Shown here one piece after another: positions 35,543 through 45,559 of a stretch of 64,000 bases of DNA (positions are counted from its first letter, which is position 1; every line of letters begins with the position of its first letter). This DNA comes from Betaproteobacteria bacterium Ga0077526. Lineage in GTDB: Bacteria; Pseudomonadota; Gammaproteobacteria; Burkholderiales; Ga0077523. The stretch spans positions 62,001-126,000 of the forward strand of contig LNDV01000010.1 of the NCBI GenBank assembly GCA_001464765.1, written 5' to 3'. Under the pieces are notes generated by a model that saw only the letters and a program-made list of their open reading frames with translations, was not told the origin of the DNA and did no database searches. The position numbers and the translations under genes were made by a program.

Positions 35543-36994
35543 TCACGCGGCTTCGTGCCAGCCTCGTGCCCGCTGGACGGCATCGGCATACCGCTCGTGC
35601 CAATGGGAGGCAAGCGGGGTGTCCGGCGTGACCCGCAGACGCGGTGCACCGAGAGCCGGAAGCGAATTGACGGTGCCGAGACCGGCGCCCACGTATGCGA
35701 GCTGGGCGCAGCCGAGTGCGGTGAGATCCGCGCTCGAGGGCGCGACGACGGTCCGGTTCAAGGCACGCGCCAGGAACGTGCAGAAGTAGCGGCTGCGGGA
35801 GAGTCCGCCGTCGATGCTCACGTTCTCCGCGAGCGGGATCGAGTCCGCCATGGCTGCGAAGGCCTGGGCACAGCGCATGGCGATGCCTTCGAGGATCGCC
35901 CGGAGCAGATCGCGGCTGTCCGTGGCCAGGTTCATGCCGATCCACAGGCCGGCCGCGCTGCGGTCCCAGTAGGGGCAAGCGAGGCCGGACAACGCCGGAA
36001 CGAAGGCGAGCCCGCGCTCGAGCGCCGTCGCGCCGTCGAAGTGGTCCAGTTCGCTGTAGGCGGAGTAGAGCCCGAGACGTCGGGCCCAGTTCACGGCCGA
36101 CTCGGCGTTATGGACGCCGGCGTCGATCGCATACACGGGCTTCCCGTCGATCATCCAGGCGACCGTGGGCAGCATGCCCCCTCCTGGCGGCAAAGGCGGG
36201 GCGTCGCCGCTCACTGCCACTGCGTACGCACCGGCACCGAACGTGATCTTGGCCTCACCGGTGCGATGGCAGCCGTGGCCGAACAGCGCGGCCTGCCGAT
36301 CGCTCAGGCTCGCCACCCACGGGACGCCCGACGGGGATGTGGTGCCGAACTCGCCGGTGGTGGCCCGAATCGCGGGCAGGGTGTCACGGGGCACACCGAA
36401 GAGACGGCACAGTTCGTTGTCCCATTGGCCGGTCGCCAGATTCATGAGGCCCGTGCGTGACGCGGTCGCGATGTCCGTCGCGTGCACGCCGCAGAGGCGG
36501 TCCAGGAAGAAGCTGTCGGTGGTGCCGAGCCTCAGGCGGCCCCGGCGTGCGAGGGCTTTCGCCTCCGGCACGTGGTCGAGGAACCAGCGCAGCTTGCTCG
36601 CCGCGAAGTAGGGATCCAGGGGCAGGCCCGCCTTGGCGAGGGTCAGAGCCTCCGCGCCTTCGGCACGCAGACGTTCGATGACGGACGCCGTGCGCGTGTC
36701 CTGCCAGACGATGGCGTTGTACAGCGGCTCGCCGGTGTCGGCGTTCCACGCGACCACCGTCTCGCCCTGATTGGAGACCCCGACGCCGTCGGCACCCGCC
36801 GCCCTGGCGAAACACTGGGTCAGATGGGACAGCAGTTCCAGCGGGTCGTGCTCCACCCAGCCGGCCTGCGGATAGAACTGACGATGTTCGAAGGCGCACA
36901 GGGGTACGAACGCACCTTCCGCATCCAGCAGGTAGGCGCTCGTGCCGCAGAGGTTCTGGTCGATGCCGACCACGAATGAAGCAGGGTGGGCCAT
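35543..36994 (-). CDS. FGGY-family carbohydrate kinase, divergent glycerol-kinase-like
   Basis: 483 residues, ATG at 36994 with GGAG upstream. Overall it aligns with glycerol kinase: FYPQAGWVEHDP, YNAIVWQDTRT, LDPYFAASKLRWFLDHV, ASRTGLMNLATGQWD, DRQAALFGHGC and SGLACPYWDRSAAGLWIG. Yet key GlpK positions differ. The DQGTTSSR phosphate loop reads DQNLCGTSAY, the NQRET glycerol-binding motif reads NQGET (Arg lost), and GDQQ reads SDRQ. The catalytic Asp of that last motif is kept. It is therefore probably a sugar or polyol kinase with a substrate other than glycerol. It is the most upstream gene of the co-directional block at 21.8-37 kb. Confidence 0.8.
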   Translation of the reverse strand: MAHPASFVVGIDQNLCGTSAYLLDAEGAFVPLCAFEHRQFYPQAGWVEHDPLELLSHLTQCFARAAGADGVGVSNQGETVVAWNADTGEPLYNAIVWQDTRTASVIERLRAEGAEALTLAKAGLPLDPYFAASKLRWFLDHVPEAKALARRGRLRLGTTDSFFLDRLCGVHATDIATASRTGLMNLATGQWDNELCRLFGVPRDTLPAIRATTGEFGTTSPSGVPWVASLSDRQAALFGHGCHRTGEAKITFGAGAYAVAVSGDAPPLPPGGGMLPTVAWMIDGKPVYAIDAGVHNAESAVNWARRLGLYSAYSELDHFDGATALERGLAFVPALSGLACPYWDRSAAGLWIGMNLATDSRDLLRAILEGIAMRCAQAFAAMADSIPLAENVSIDGGLSRSRYFCTFLARALNRTVVAPSSADLTALGCAQLAYVGAGLGTVNSLPALGAPRLRVTPDTPLASHWHERYADAVQRARGWHEAA

Positions 36995-37413
36995 GACGCT
37001 CCGTCTTGATCCGAATCAACGCGAGCCGGGCCGGCCGTCCGCAGGGCGGGCGGTCGTCAGGGCAGACGGCACCGATGTTAGGGGCGTGCAAGGAGCGGGA
37101 CCCGGGGTTAGATCAAATCGGATGCATTCTCCGCGGCGCGTCGCAGCCGGCGGGCTTCCAGGCCGTGTTCGCCTTCCCTGGGGGGCGCCGAAGGGCATGT
37201 CGTGCCGTTGAGACAACGCCAGTCCGGCCACCCGCACGGCCTCGGATCGCGGCTGGTCATGGGGAAAGCCGCCGAGGCCTCCGCTTCTCCGGGCTTCCCG
37301 GGCCTCCGGCCGGCGGGATTGTTGGGTGCGACCGTCGCCAAGCGCAGACGAGTCCGGTAGCGCCATCGGTGACCTGCAGAGGGATATCGTTGATTGCAAT
37401 AACGAAATTACCC
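36995..37413. other. Intergenic region upstream of a sigma-54 promoter
   Basis: About 420 bp between divergent genes with no supported gene. It must hold the promoter of the FGGY-kinase block (minus strand), for which no clear -35/-10 pair was found. Near the right end, 37381-37397 (GGGATATCGTTGATTGC) resembles a stretch near the other sigma-54 promoter, and TTGCAATA occurs at 37394 and again at 37425. Confidence 0.4.
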
Positions 37414-37428
37414 TGGCCACAAAGTTGC
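37414..37428 (+). promoter_or_regulatory. Sigma-54 (-24/-12) promoter of the DUF1800-DUF1501-PEP-CTERM operon
   Basis: TGGC-N7-TTGC with GG and GC exactly 10 bases apart, followed by AA; this matches the core of TGGCACG-N4-TTGCA. Transcription would start near 37440, about 54 bases before the ATG at 37494. It requires RpoN and an enhancer-binding activator. Confidence 0.78.
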
Positions 37429-37493
37429 AATAGCCGGTGCTGACGCAGCCTGGCCATCGACCGGCTGCGCGACAACGACAAGGACGAGACCCG

Positions 37494-38804
37494 ATGGCCT
37501 GGACCAAGGAAGAGGCAGCCCACCTGCTGCGGCGGGCGGGATTCGGCGGCACGCTGGAAGACGTGGACCGGGTGTTCGCACTCGGCCAGACCGGGGCGAT
37601 CAACGCGATCGTCGACTACGAGACCACCGCCGACACCGTGTGGGGCAACAACAATCCGTTCGGGCTGCCGAACGTCCTGGATGAATGGGACGGCGTGCGC
37701 ACAGCCCTTCTGTACCAGATGCTGAAGTCCCGCCGTCCGCTGCAGGCGAAACTGCTGTGGTTCTGGCACGGCCACTTCACGACGCCGACCAGCGCGGCGG
37801 GCAACCTGCTGTTCCAGCGGCAGATGAACACCTGGCGCACCAACGCGAACGGCAGCTTCGCGGCCTTCCTGTCCGCCGTCTTCAAGGACGGCGCGATGCT
37901 GGAATACCTCAACGGCTCCTACAGCCACAAGGACCATCCCAACGAGAACTTCGCCCGGGAGGTGCAGGAGCTCTACACGACGGGCACCGGGCCGTATCGC
38001 GAGTCCGATGTGCGCGAGGCCGCCCGCGCGCTCACCGGCTGGGAAGTGACGTGGCCGGAACGCAACGTCGTGTTCAATCCGGACAGCTTCGATGCCGGGC
38101 CCAAGACCTTCCTCGGGCAGACGGGCAACTTCAACGGCGAGGACATCATGCGCATCCTCGCGCAGCGACCCGAGACGGCGCGGCGCACCTGCGCGAAGCT
38201 CTACCGGGCGTTCGTGAGCGAGCGCGTGAATCTGGTCGAGGTGAATGCCCTGGTCAGGAAGTGGACCGAGACGGGCGGAAACATCAAGGCGGTGATGCGC
38301 GCCCTCTTCAACCTCCCGTCGTTCTGGGATGTGCGCTCGCGCGGCTTCCTCTTCAAGACGCCGCTCGAACTCGCGCTGGGCCTCATGCAGCGACTGAAGA
38401 TCGACATGGACCTCGACCGGGCGCGGGCGCTTGGCTGGATGGGCAATCAGATGGGGCAGGACCCCTTTGAGCCACCCAATCCGGCCGGCTATCGCACGGG
38501 CCTCCGACTCACCGGGGCGAGCATGCTGCTCGGCCGCACGCAGATGGCGGAGAACATCGTGTACAACTGGGCCGGCGATGCCTCGATCGCCATCCTCAAC
38601 GGCGGGCTCGGCAGTCCCACGCTACCCGGCACGCTGATCACGACGGTCGCGGCCCGGCTCGGCATCGCGAACCTGACCGCCACGACCCGGGCTTCCGTCG
38701 CGAGCTTCCTCGGCACGGCAGGCATTCCCAAGGCGGACCTCAACGACAGGACCCGAAGCGTCGCCTTCCTCGTGGCGAGCAGCCCCGAGTTCCAGGTGAT
38801 GTAG
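37494..38804 (+). CDS. DUF1800 protein without signal peptide
   Basis: 436 residues from the ATG at 37494, preceded by AGGACGAG; an upstream in-frame start at 37437 coincides with the predicted transcription start. It begins directly with the DUF1800 core, MAWTKEEAAHLLRRAGFGG. It continues LLWFWHGHFTTPTS, HPNENFAREVQELYTTGTGP, YRESDVREAARALTGWEV and LELALGLMQRL. Unlike the copy at 14485 it has no lipobox or signal peptide, so if exported it needs a partner. The DUF1501 gene 12 bp downstream carries a Tat signal. The function of the family is unknown. Confidence 0.87.
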   Translation: MAWTKEEAAHLLRRAGFGGTLEDVDRVFALGQTGAINAIVDYETTADTVWGNNNPFGLPNVLDEWDGVRTALLYQMLKSRRPLQAKLLWFWHGHFTTPTSAAGNLLFQRQMNTWRTNANGSFAAFLSAVFKDGAMLEYLNGSYSHKDHPNENFAREVQELYTTGTGPYRESDVREAARALTGWEVTWPERNVVFNPDSFDAGPKTFLGQTGNFNGEDIMRILAQRPETARRTCAKLYRAFVSERVNLVEVNALVRKWTETGGNIKAVMRALFNLPSFWDVRSRGFLFKTPLELALGLMQRLKIDMDLDRARALGWMGNQMGQDPFEPPNPAGYRTGLRLTGASMLLGRTQMAENIVYNWAGDASIAILNGGLGSPTLPGTLITTVAARLGIANLTATTRASVASFLGTAGIPKADLNDRTRSVAFLVASSPEFQVM

Positions 38805-38816
38805 GGAGACAACGAC

Positions 38817-40043
38817 ATGACCATCCAGAAGAACCGGCGACGGCTGGTGCAGGCGGGCCTCGGGGCGTCTGCCCTCGGAGCGGTACCCGGCGTCGAGGTA
38901 ATGCGCACGGCCGCGGCAGCCTCTGCGGGCTCCGGGCGCAAGCTCGTCACCATCCACCTCGCTGGCGGGTGCGACACCGTCAATACGGTGATCCCTTACG
39001 CGGACCCGAAGTACGCGCAGGTTCGCGGTCCACTCGCGATTCCGAACAACGCCGCGATGCCGAAGCTCGACGCCCGCAACGGTCTCCATCCCGCGCTTAC
39101 CGCCTTGAAGTCGCTATGGGACCGCAACCGTCTCGCGATCGTCCACGGCGTCGGCTATCCGAGCTTCGACTACTCGCACTTCCAGGCGATGGAGATCTAC
39201 TGGAGCGCCGACCCGAGGCGGGCGACGTTCACCGGCTGGCTCGGCCGCGCGCTCGATGCCTTCACGGCAGGCGAGGCGGCGCCGGACGTGCTGACAGGGT
39301 TCTCGATCGGCTGGAGTCTGCCGCCCAGCCTGCTCTCGCGACGTCTGTCCCCGCCGCAACTACCCACGCAGGCCGACTGGTTCTACTTGCCTTCCTGGGG
39401 GCCGCAGCAGCAGGCATTGAAGAACCTTCTGTCGCAGCCGACGACCGGCACCAATCTCTTCTACGACGCCTATCTCCGGAATAGCCAGGCCGCGATGAAG
39501 GCGTACGACGTCGTGGACATCGCCGGCGATCTCACGACACCGGTCGTCTATCCGGATACCGGCTTCGCCCAGGGTCTGCGCTTCGCCACGCAACTGCTGC
39601 GGACCGATGCCGATGTGCGCGTGATCGCGATGGAGCAGGGGAGTTACGACACGCACGAGACCCAGTTGCCCCAGCATGCGGAAAGTCTCCTCGAGCTCAA
39701 CAACGGGCTGCGCGCCTTCACGGCGGATCTCGATGCTCACGGTCTGTCGGACCAGGTGATGATCCTCCTCTGGAGCGAGTTTGCGCGCCGGGTGGAGCCG
39801 AATGCCTCGAACGGCACGGACCACGGCGCCGCGCAGGCCATGATCCTCATCGGTCCCGGCGTGCGCCGCGGCGTCTACGGCAATCCTCCGACCTTCGATC
39901 CGGCGAAGCTCGTCGATGACGGCAACCTGCCCATGCAGTACGACTTTCGCCAGCTCTATGCGACCTTGCTCGATCGCTGGCTCGGACTGGATTCGAAAAC
40001 GATTCTCGGCAATACCTATGGACATCTGCCGGTACTGCTTTAG
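38817..40043 (+). CDS. DUF1501 protein with Tat-like signal
   Basis: 408 residues. The N-terminus KNRRRLVQAGLGASALGAV carries an RR pair ahead of a hydrophobic stretch and ends near AAAASA, consistent with Tat export. Family motifs are TIHLAGGCDTVNTVIPY, HGVGYPSFDYSHFQAMEIYWS, MEQGSYDTHETQLPQHAES, LLWSEFARRVEPN and NGTDHGAAQAM. It is a distant homologue of the 15981 gene (alkaline-phosphatase-like fold, reaction unknown). It is the second gene of the sigma-54 operon. Confidence 0.86.
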   Translation: MTIQKNRRRLVQAGLGASALGAVPGVEVMRTAAAASAGSGRKLVTIHLAGGCDTVNTVIPYADPKYAQVRGPLAIPNNAAMPKLDARNGLHPALTALKSLWDRNRLAIVHGVGYPSFDYSHFQAMEIYWSADPRRATFTGWLGRALDAFTAGEAAPDVLTGFSIGWSLPPSLLSRRLSPPQLPTQADWFYLPSWGPQQQALKNLLSQPTTGTNLFYDAYLRNSQAAMKAYDVVDIAGDLTTPVVYPDTGFAQGLRFATQLLRTDADVRVIAMEQGSYDTHETQLPQHAESLLELNNGLRAFTADLDAHGLSDQVMILLWSEFARRVEPNASNGTDHGAAQAMILIGPGVRRGVYGNPPTFDPAKLVDDGNLPMQYDFRQLYATLLDRWLGLDSKTILGNTYGHLPVLL

Positions 40044-40078
40044 CGGCAGACACGAACGAGACCTCAGGAGACCACAGG

Positions 40079-40738
40079 ATGTATCCAGAAAAACTGCGCT
40101 CGGCCGTCGCCGCCGCTGCGCTGGCGTGGTTCGCCACGCCCGCCGGCGCCGTCATCATCGACTTCGAATCGCTCGCCCATGACGGGGACAACGTCGTTCA
40201 CGTCACCACCTACGAGGAGGATGGGTTCCGCATCACCAGCAGTATCGATCCGATCCTGGAGGATATGGCCTTCAGCGTGTGGGGAAGCAACGCAACCGAC
40301 TACAACGGCTCGACGGCGCTCTTCAACACGTACATCGGGTCCATCACCACGCTGACGAAAGTCGATGGCGGCACCTTCGATCTCACAGGCCTGGCGCTCA
40401 GCCCGCTGGTTGCCGATCTGGCAGGCAATGTGACCTTCTTCGGTCGTACCGCCGCCGGGACGACCGTGTCGCAGCTCCTCTTTTTCGGTCCCGCACTGGT
40501 ACCGCAACCGATGGTGTTCGGTGCGGAGTTCGCCGGACTGACGTCGGTGTCGTGGGAGCAGGAGAGTGCGACCCAGGCACACCAGTTCGATAACATCTAT
40601 ATCGACCAGCAAGCGCCGATCCCAGAACCCGAAGCTGCGGTACTTCTGCTCGGCGGACTGGGGATGGTGGGTCTCATGTCGATGCGCCGCCGCCACGCCA
40701 GGCGCGTGGCGGTCTCCGCCTCACTTCTTCGGGCGTGA
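40079..40738 (+). CDS. PEP-CTERM sorting-domain protein
   Basis: 219 residues. A signal peptide ending TPAGA is followed by VIIDFESLAHDG, a beginning common among PEP-CTERM proteins, and a beta-rich body. The C-terminal sorting signal is IPEPEAAVLLLGGLGMVGLM followed by a basic tail SMRRRHARR. It is 35 bp after DUF1501 and the last gene of the operon. Its 3' end overlaps the convergent SDR gene by 18 bp. It is probably exported and released or anchored through exosortase. Its role beside DUF1800/DUF1501 is unknown. Confidence 0.87.
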   Translation: MYPEKLRSAVAAAALAWFATPAGAVIIDFESLAHDGDNVVHVTTYEEDGFRITSSIDPILEDMAFSVWGSNATDYNGSTALFNTYIGSITTLTKVDGGTFDLTGLALSPLVADLAGNVTFFGRTAAGTTVSQLLFFGPALVPQPMVFGAEFAGLTSVSWEQESATQAHQFDNIYIDQQAPIPEPEAAVLLLGGLGMVGLMSMRRRHARRVAVSASLLRA

Positions 40739-41575
40739 GGTGTCCGTCGGGGCGCGTTCGAGCAGGATGTCCTGCATCCGGGTCTCGATCGCGCCCTTGA
40801 TCTTGCCGTGGGTGAGGATGTAGAAGCGTTCGTCGCGGACGGCCTCGAACACCATGGCAGCAACGTCGTCGGCCGTGATGCGGCCGGACTTCACCGCGTG
40901 GCGGAGCGCTTCTTCGCGGGCGATCTCGTCGGGCGTGCGGGCTTTCGGCGCGTTCTGCAACTCGGTGGGGCGGTTGCGTTCCGAGTCGCTGATCCCCGTC
41001 GGCACGTAAGCCGGGCACAATACCGAGGCCTTCACCTTGTCGGTCTTCGATGCCAGATCGTGATGCAGACATTCCGTGAGCGTCACCACCGCGTGCTTCG
41101 ACACGCAGTAGATCGCCATTCCGGGCGGTGACAGCAGCCCGGCCACCGAGGCCGTGTTGACGATGTGAGCTTCGTCGTCCTGCGCCAGCATGAGGGGCAC
41201 GAAGCTGCGCAGGCCGTGGATGACGCCGTGGACGTTCACACCCAGGCACCATTCCCAGTCCTCCAGCGTGCTTTCCCAGGCGAGGCCGCCAGGGGCGACG
41301 CCGGCGTTGTTGCACAGCACGTGAGCCGCGCCAAACTTCTTCACCGTGGCATCCCGGAGAGCGTCCACGTCCGTCTGCTTCGAAACATCGCACCGGACGC
41401 CAACGACCGGTGTGCCTGCCGTCTCGAACTCGGCGACCGCGGTGGCAAGCGCGTCGGCCTGGACGTCCGCCAGCACGAGCTTCATGCCTTCCCTCGCGAA
41501 CCGCCTCGCCATGGCGAGGCCGAGACCGCTCGCCCCGCCGGTGATCACTGCAACCCTGCCTTCGATCTGTTTCAT
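40721..41575 (-). CDS. Short-chain dehydrogenase/reductase
   Basis: 284 residues. Classical SDR marks: the nucleotide-binding VITGGASGLGLAMARRFA, acidic residue pattern LADVQ (NAD-type), NNAGVAPG, the catalytic Ser in NTASVAG and the YxxxK motif YCVSKHA. The C-terminal extension (ERFYILTHGKIKGAIETRM) is typical of a subgroup near fatty-acid and steroid catabolism genes. It is divergent from the phosphotransferase gene, and the cluster at 40.7-45.5 kb suggests CoA-ester metabolism. The substrate is not readable. Confidence 0.88.
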   Translation of the reverse strand: MKQIEGRVAVITGGASGLGLAMARRFAREGMKLVLADVQADALATAVAEFETAGTPVVGVRCDVSKQTDVDALRDATVKKFGAAHVLCNNAGVAPGGLAWESTLEDWEWCLGVNVHGVIHGLRSFVPLMLAQDDEAHIVNTASVAGLLSPPGMAIYCVSKHAVVTLTECLHHDLASKTDKVKASVLCPAYVPTGISDSERNRPTELQNAPKARTPDEIAREEALRHAVKSGRITADDVAAMVFEAVRDERFYILTHGKIKGAIETRMQDILLERAPTDTSRPKK

Positions 41576-41799
41576 GCCGCCTCCTCCCGAATGCGGGCGA
41601 GTCTACCAGCGCAGACGCGGCGGACGCCGTCCAAGCAGGGGGCAGAGGCCGGTCTTTGCGGGCTGCCCGCGCGGTTGGCGCGTCCCCGTGCCGGGGTGTA
41701 TCCTCGCCCGGCTTCGAGACGGTGCATGAATGCACGGGAATTCGGCGCCCCGACGGCGGGTGCGAGCGGACCCAGTTCTCGGTCGTGGGCGGAACCAGG

Positions 41800-42858
41800 A
41801 TGCATGACGAATTCGTAGGGACCATGCCGGTGCAGGAGAAGCACCGGTTCGACGAGGGCTCGCTCGCGCAGTACATGCGCGAGCACGTGGACGGCTTCTC
41901 GGGCGATCTGTCGGTGACGCAGTTCAAGGGCGGACAGTCGAATCCCACCTTTCTGCTGAGCGCCGGCGGCAAGCGTTACGTGCTTCGGCGCAAACCGCCG
42001 GGCAAGCTGCTGCCTTCGGCGCACGCCGTGGACCGCGAGTACCGGGTGCTGTCCGCGCTCCATGGCACGGACGTTCCGGTGGCCCGGCCCTATGCGCTAT
42101 GCCAGGACGAGGCAGTCATCGGCACCATGTTCTACATCATGGATTTCGTCGAGGGGCGCGTGCTGTGGGATCCGTCCCTGCCCGGACTCACGCTGCCGCA
42201 GCGCCGCGCGATCTTCGAGGAAATGAACCGCGTCATCGCCGCGCTGCATAAGGTGGACTACGTGAAGGTCGGTCTCGGCGAGTACGGCAAGCCGGGCAGT
42301 TACCTCGAGCGCCAGATCGCCCGCTGGACCAAGCAGTACCGGGCCTCGGAGACCGAGCGCATCGAGGCGATGGAAAACCTCATCGACTGGCTGCCGAAGA
42401 ACATTCCCGCCGGCGACGAGACCACGCTCGTCCATGGCGACTACCGGCTCGACAACGTGATCTTCCATCCGTCCGAGCCGCGCATCCTCGCCGTGCTCGA
42501 CTGGGAACTCTCCACGCTCGGTCATCCGATCGCCGACTTCGCCTATCACTGCATGACGTGGCGGCTCACGCCGCAGGAGTTCCGCGGCATGCTGGGGTTC
42601 GACTTCGCGGCACTCGGCATTCCGTCCGAAGAGGACTACGTGGCGCGCTATTGCGAGCGCACGGGAAGGCCCGGCATCGCCAACTGGGACTTCTACCTCG
42701 CCTACAACATGTTTCGCCTCGCAGGCATCCTGCAGGGCATCATGGGCCGGGTGGTGGAAGGCACGGCGTCCAGTCAGCACGCCATCGAATCCGGCAAGCG
42801 CGCCCGGCCCATGGCGGAAGCCGGCTGGCGCCAGGTGGAAAACATCCTGCGCGGCTGA
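41800..42858 (+). CDS. APH-fold phosphotransferase of the ACAD10/11 N-terminal type
   Basis: 352 residues from the ATG at 41800. An ATG at 41824 behind AGGG is an alternative, and a frame open to 41656 lacks family sequence. The family signature is TQFKGGQSNPTFLLSAGGKRYVLRRKPPG (split only in description). The catalytic loop is LVHGDYRLDNVIFHP, and the metal-binding Asp is in AVLDWELSTLGHPIADFAY. In this group the domain is thought to phosphorylate 4-hydroxyacyl-CoA or similar hydroxyl substrates ahead of dehydration. It is followed by an oxidoreductase and an acyl-CoA ligase on the same strand with short gaps, forming a catabolic operon. Confidence 0.85.
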   Translation: MHDEFVGTMPVQEKHRFDEGSLAQYMREHVDGFSGDLSVTQFKGGQSNPTFLLSAGGKRYVLRRKPPGKLLPSAHAVDREYRVLSALHGTDVPVARPYALCQDEAVIGTMFYIMDFVEGRVLWDPSLPGLTLPQRRAIFEEMNRVIAALHKVDYVKVGLGEYGKPGSYLERQIARWTKQYRASETERIEAMENLIDWLPKNIPAGDETTLVHGDYRLDNVIFHPSEPRILAVLDWELSTLGHPIADFAYHCMTWRLTPQEFRGMLGFDFAALGIPSEEDYVARYCERTGRPGIANWDFYLAYNMFRLAGILQGIMGRVVEGTASSQHAIESGKRARPMAEAGWRQVENILRG

Positions 42859-42893
42859 GTCCCGCGTTTCCCGCATCCCTGAAGGAACACCGC

Positions 42894-43871
42894 ATGAAGG
42901 CCGTACTGTGCAAGAAGCTGGGTCCGCCGGAAGATCTGGTGGTCGAGGAAATCCCGTCACTGGAGCCCCGCGCCGGACAGGTCGTGATCAGTGTGAAAGC
43001 GGCGGGCGTCAATTTCCCGGATACGCTGATCATCCAGGGCAAGTACCAGTTCAAGCCCGAGCCGCCGTTCTCTCCGGGGGGCGAGGCCGCGGGCATCGTG
43101 AAGTCCGTGGGCGAAGGCGTGACATCGGTGAAGCCCGGCGATCGCGTGATCGCGGCGGCGACCTGGGGCGGGTTTGCCCAGGAGATGGTCGCTGACGCCG
43201 ACCGTCTCGTGCCGATGCCGGACGGCATGGACTTCGTGCCGGCGTCCGCCTTCATCCTCACCTATGGCACCTCGTACCACGCCCTGAAGGACCGGGCGCA
43301 TCTCCAGCCCGGCGAGACGATGCTGGTGCTTGGCGCGTCCGGAGGCGTCGGCCTCGCAGCATTGCAGATCGGCAAGGCGATGGGCGCCCGGGTGATCGCC
43401 GCGGCATCGAGCGACGCCAAGCTCGAACTGTGCAAACGCAACGGTGCCGACGAAGTCATCAACTACGGCACGGAAGACCTGCGCAGCCGCATCAAGCAAC
43501 TTACCGGCGGCAAAGGTGTCGACGTTGTGTACGACCCGGTGGGCGGCCCCTATTCGGAGCCGGCCCTTCGGGACATGGCCTGGAACGGACGGTTTCTCGT
43601 GGTCGGCTTCGCGGCCGGAGACATCCCCAAGATCCCGCTCAACCTCGCGCTGCTCAAGGGGTGCTCCATCGTGGGCGTGTTCTGGGGAGCCTTCACGAGG
43701 AACGAGGCCGAGCGCAACCGGCGCAACAACGAAGAGCTGATGCAGATGTACCTCGCGGGCAAGGTGAAGCCGCACATCCACGCGACCTATCCGCTCGAGC
43801 GCGCCGCCGAAGCCCTGAATGAAGTGCTCTACAAACGCGTGACCGGCAAGGTGGTCCTGGTCACCGACTGA
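42894..43871 (+). CDS. NADPH:quinone oxidoreductase-type zinc-independent alcohol dehydrogenase
   Basis: 325 residues, ATG at 42894 after GAAGGA. A medium-chain dehydrogenase/reductase of the quinone-reductase branch. It shows AAGVNFPDTLIIQGKYQ, PPFSPGGEAAGIV, GDRVIAA, the nucleotide-binding motif VLGASGGVGLAALQIGKAMGA and YDPVGG. The zinc-binding cysteines of alcohol dehydrogenases are absent. The likely reaction is NADPH-dependent reduction of an enoyl or quinone substrate. It lies 35 bp after the phosphotransferase and 9 bp before the acyl-CoA ligase. Confidence 0.88.
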   Translation: MKAVLCKKLGPPEDLVVEEIPSLEPRAGQVVISVKAAGVNFPDTLIIQGKYQFKPEPPFSPGGEAAGIVKSVGEGVTSVKPGDRVIAAATWGGFAQEMVADADRLVPMPDGMDFVPASAFILTYGTSYHALKDRAHLQPGETMLVLGASGGVGLAALQIGKAMGARVIAAASSDAKLELCKRNGADEVINYGTEDLRSRIKQLTGGKGVDVVYDPVGGPYSEPALRDMAWNGRFLVVGFAAGDIPKIPLNLALLKGCSIVGVFWGAFTRNEAERNRRNNEELMQMYLAGKVKPHIHATYPLERAAEALNEVLYKRVTGKVVLVTD

Positions 43872-43880
43872 AGGACGGAG

Positions 43881-45497
<1,617 letters not shown>

Positions 45498-45559
45498 GCG
45501 CCGTCCGCCGCGCAGGCTGACGAGGAGGCTGGCCCCTGTTCCGCGCCATCCGGATCGGC

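Noticed and set aside
37437..37493. Upstream start for the second DUF1800 gene
   Set aside because: It would coincide with the transcription start predicted from the sigma-54 promoter; the ATG at 37494 has a ribosome site and begins at the conserved domain.
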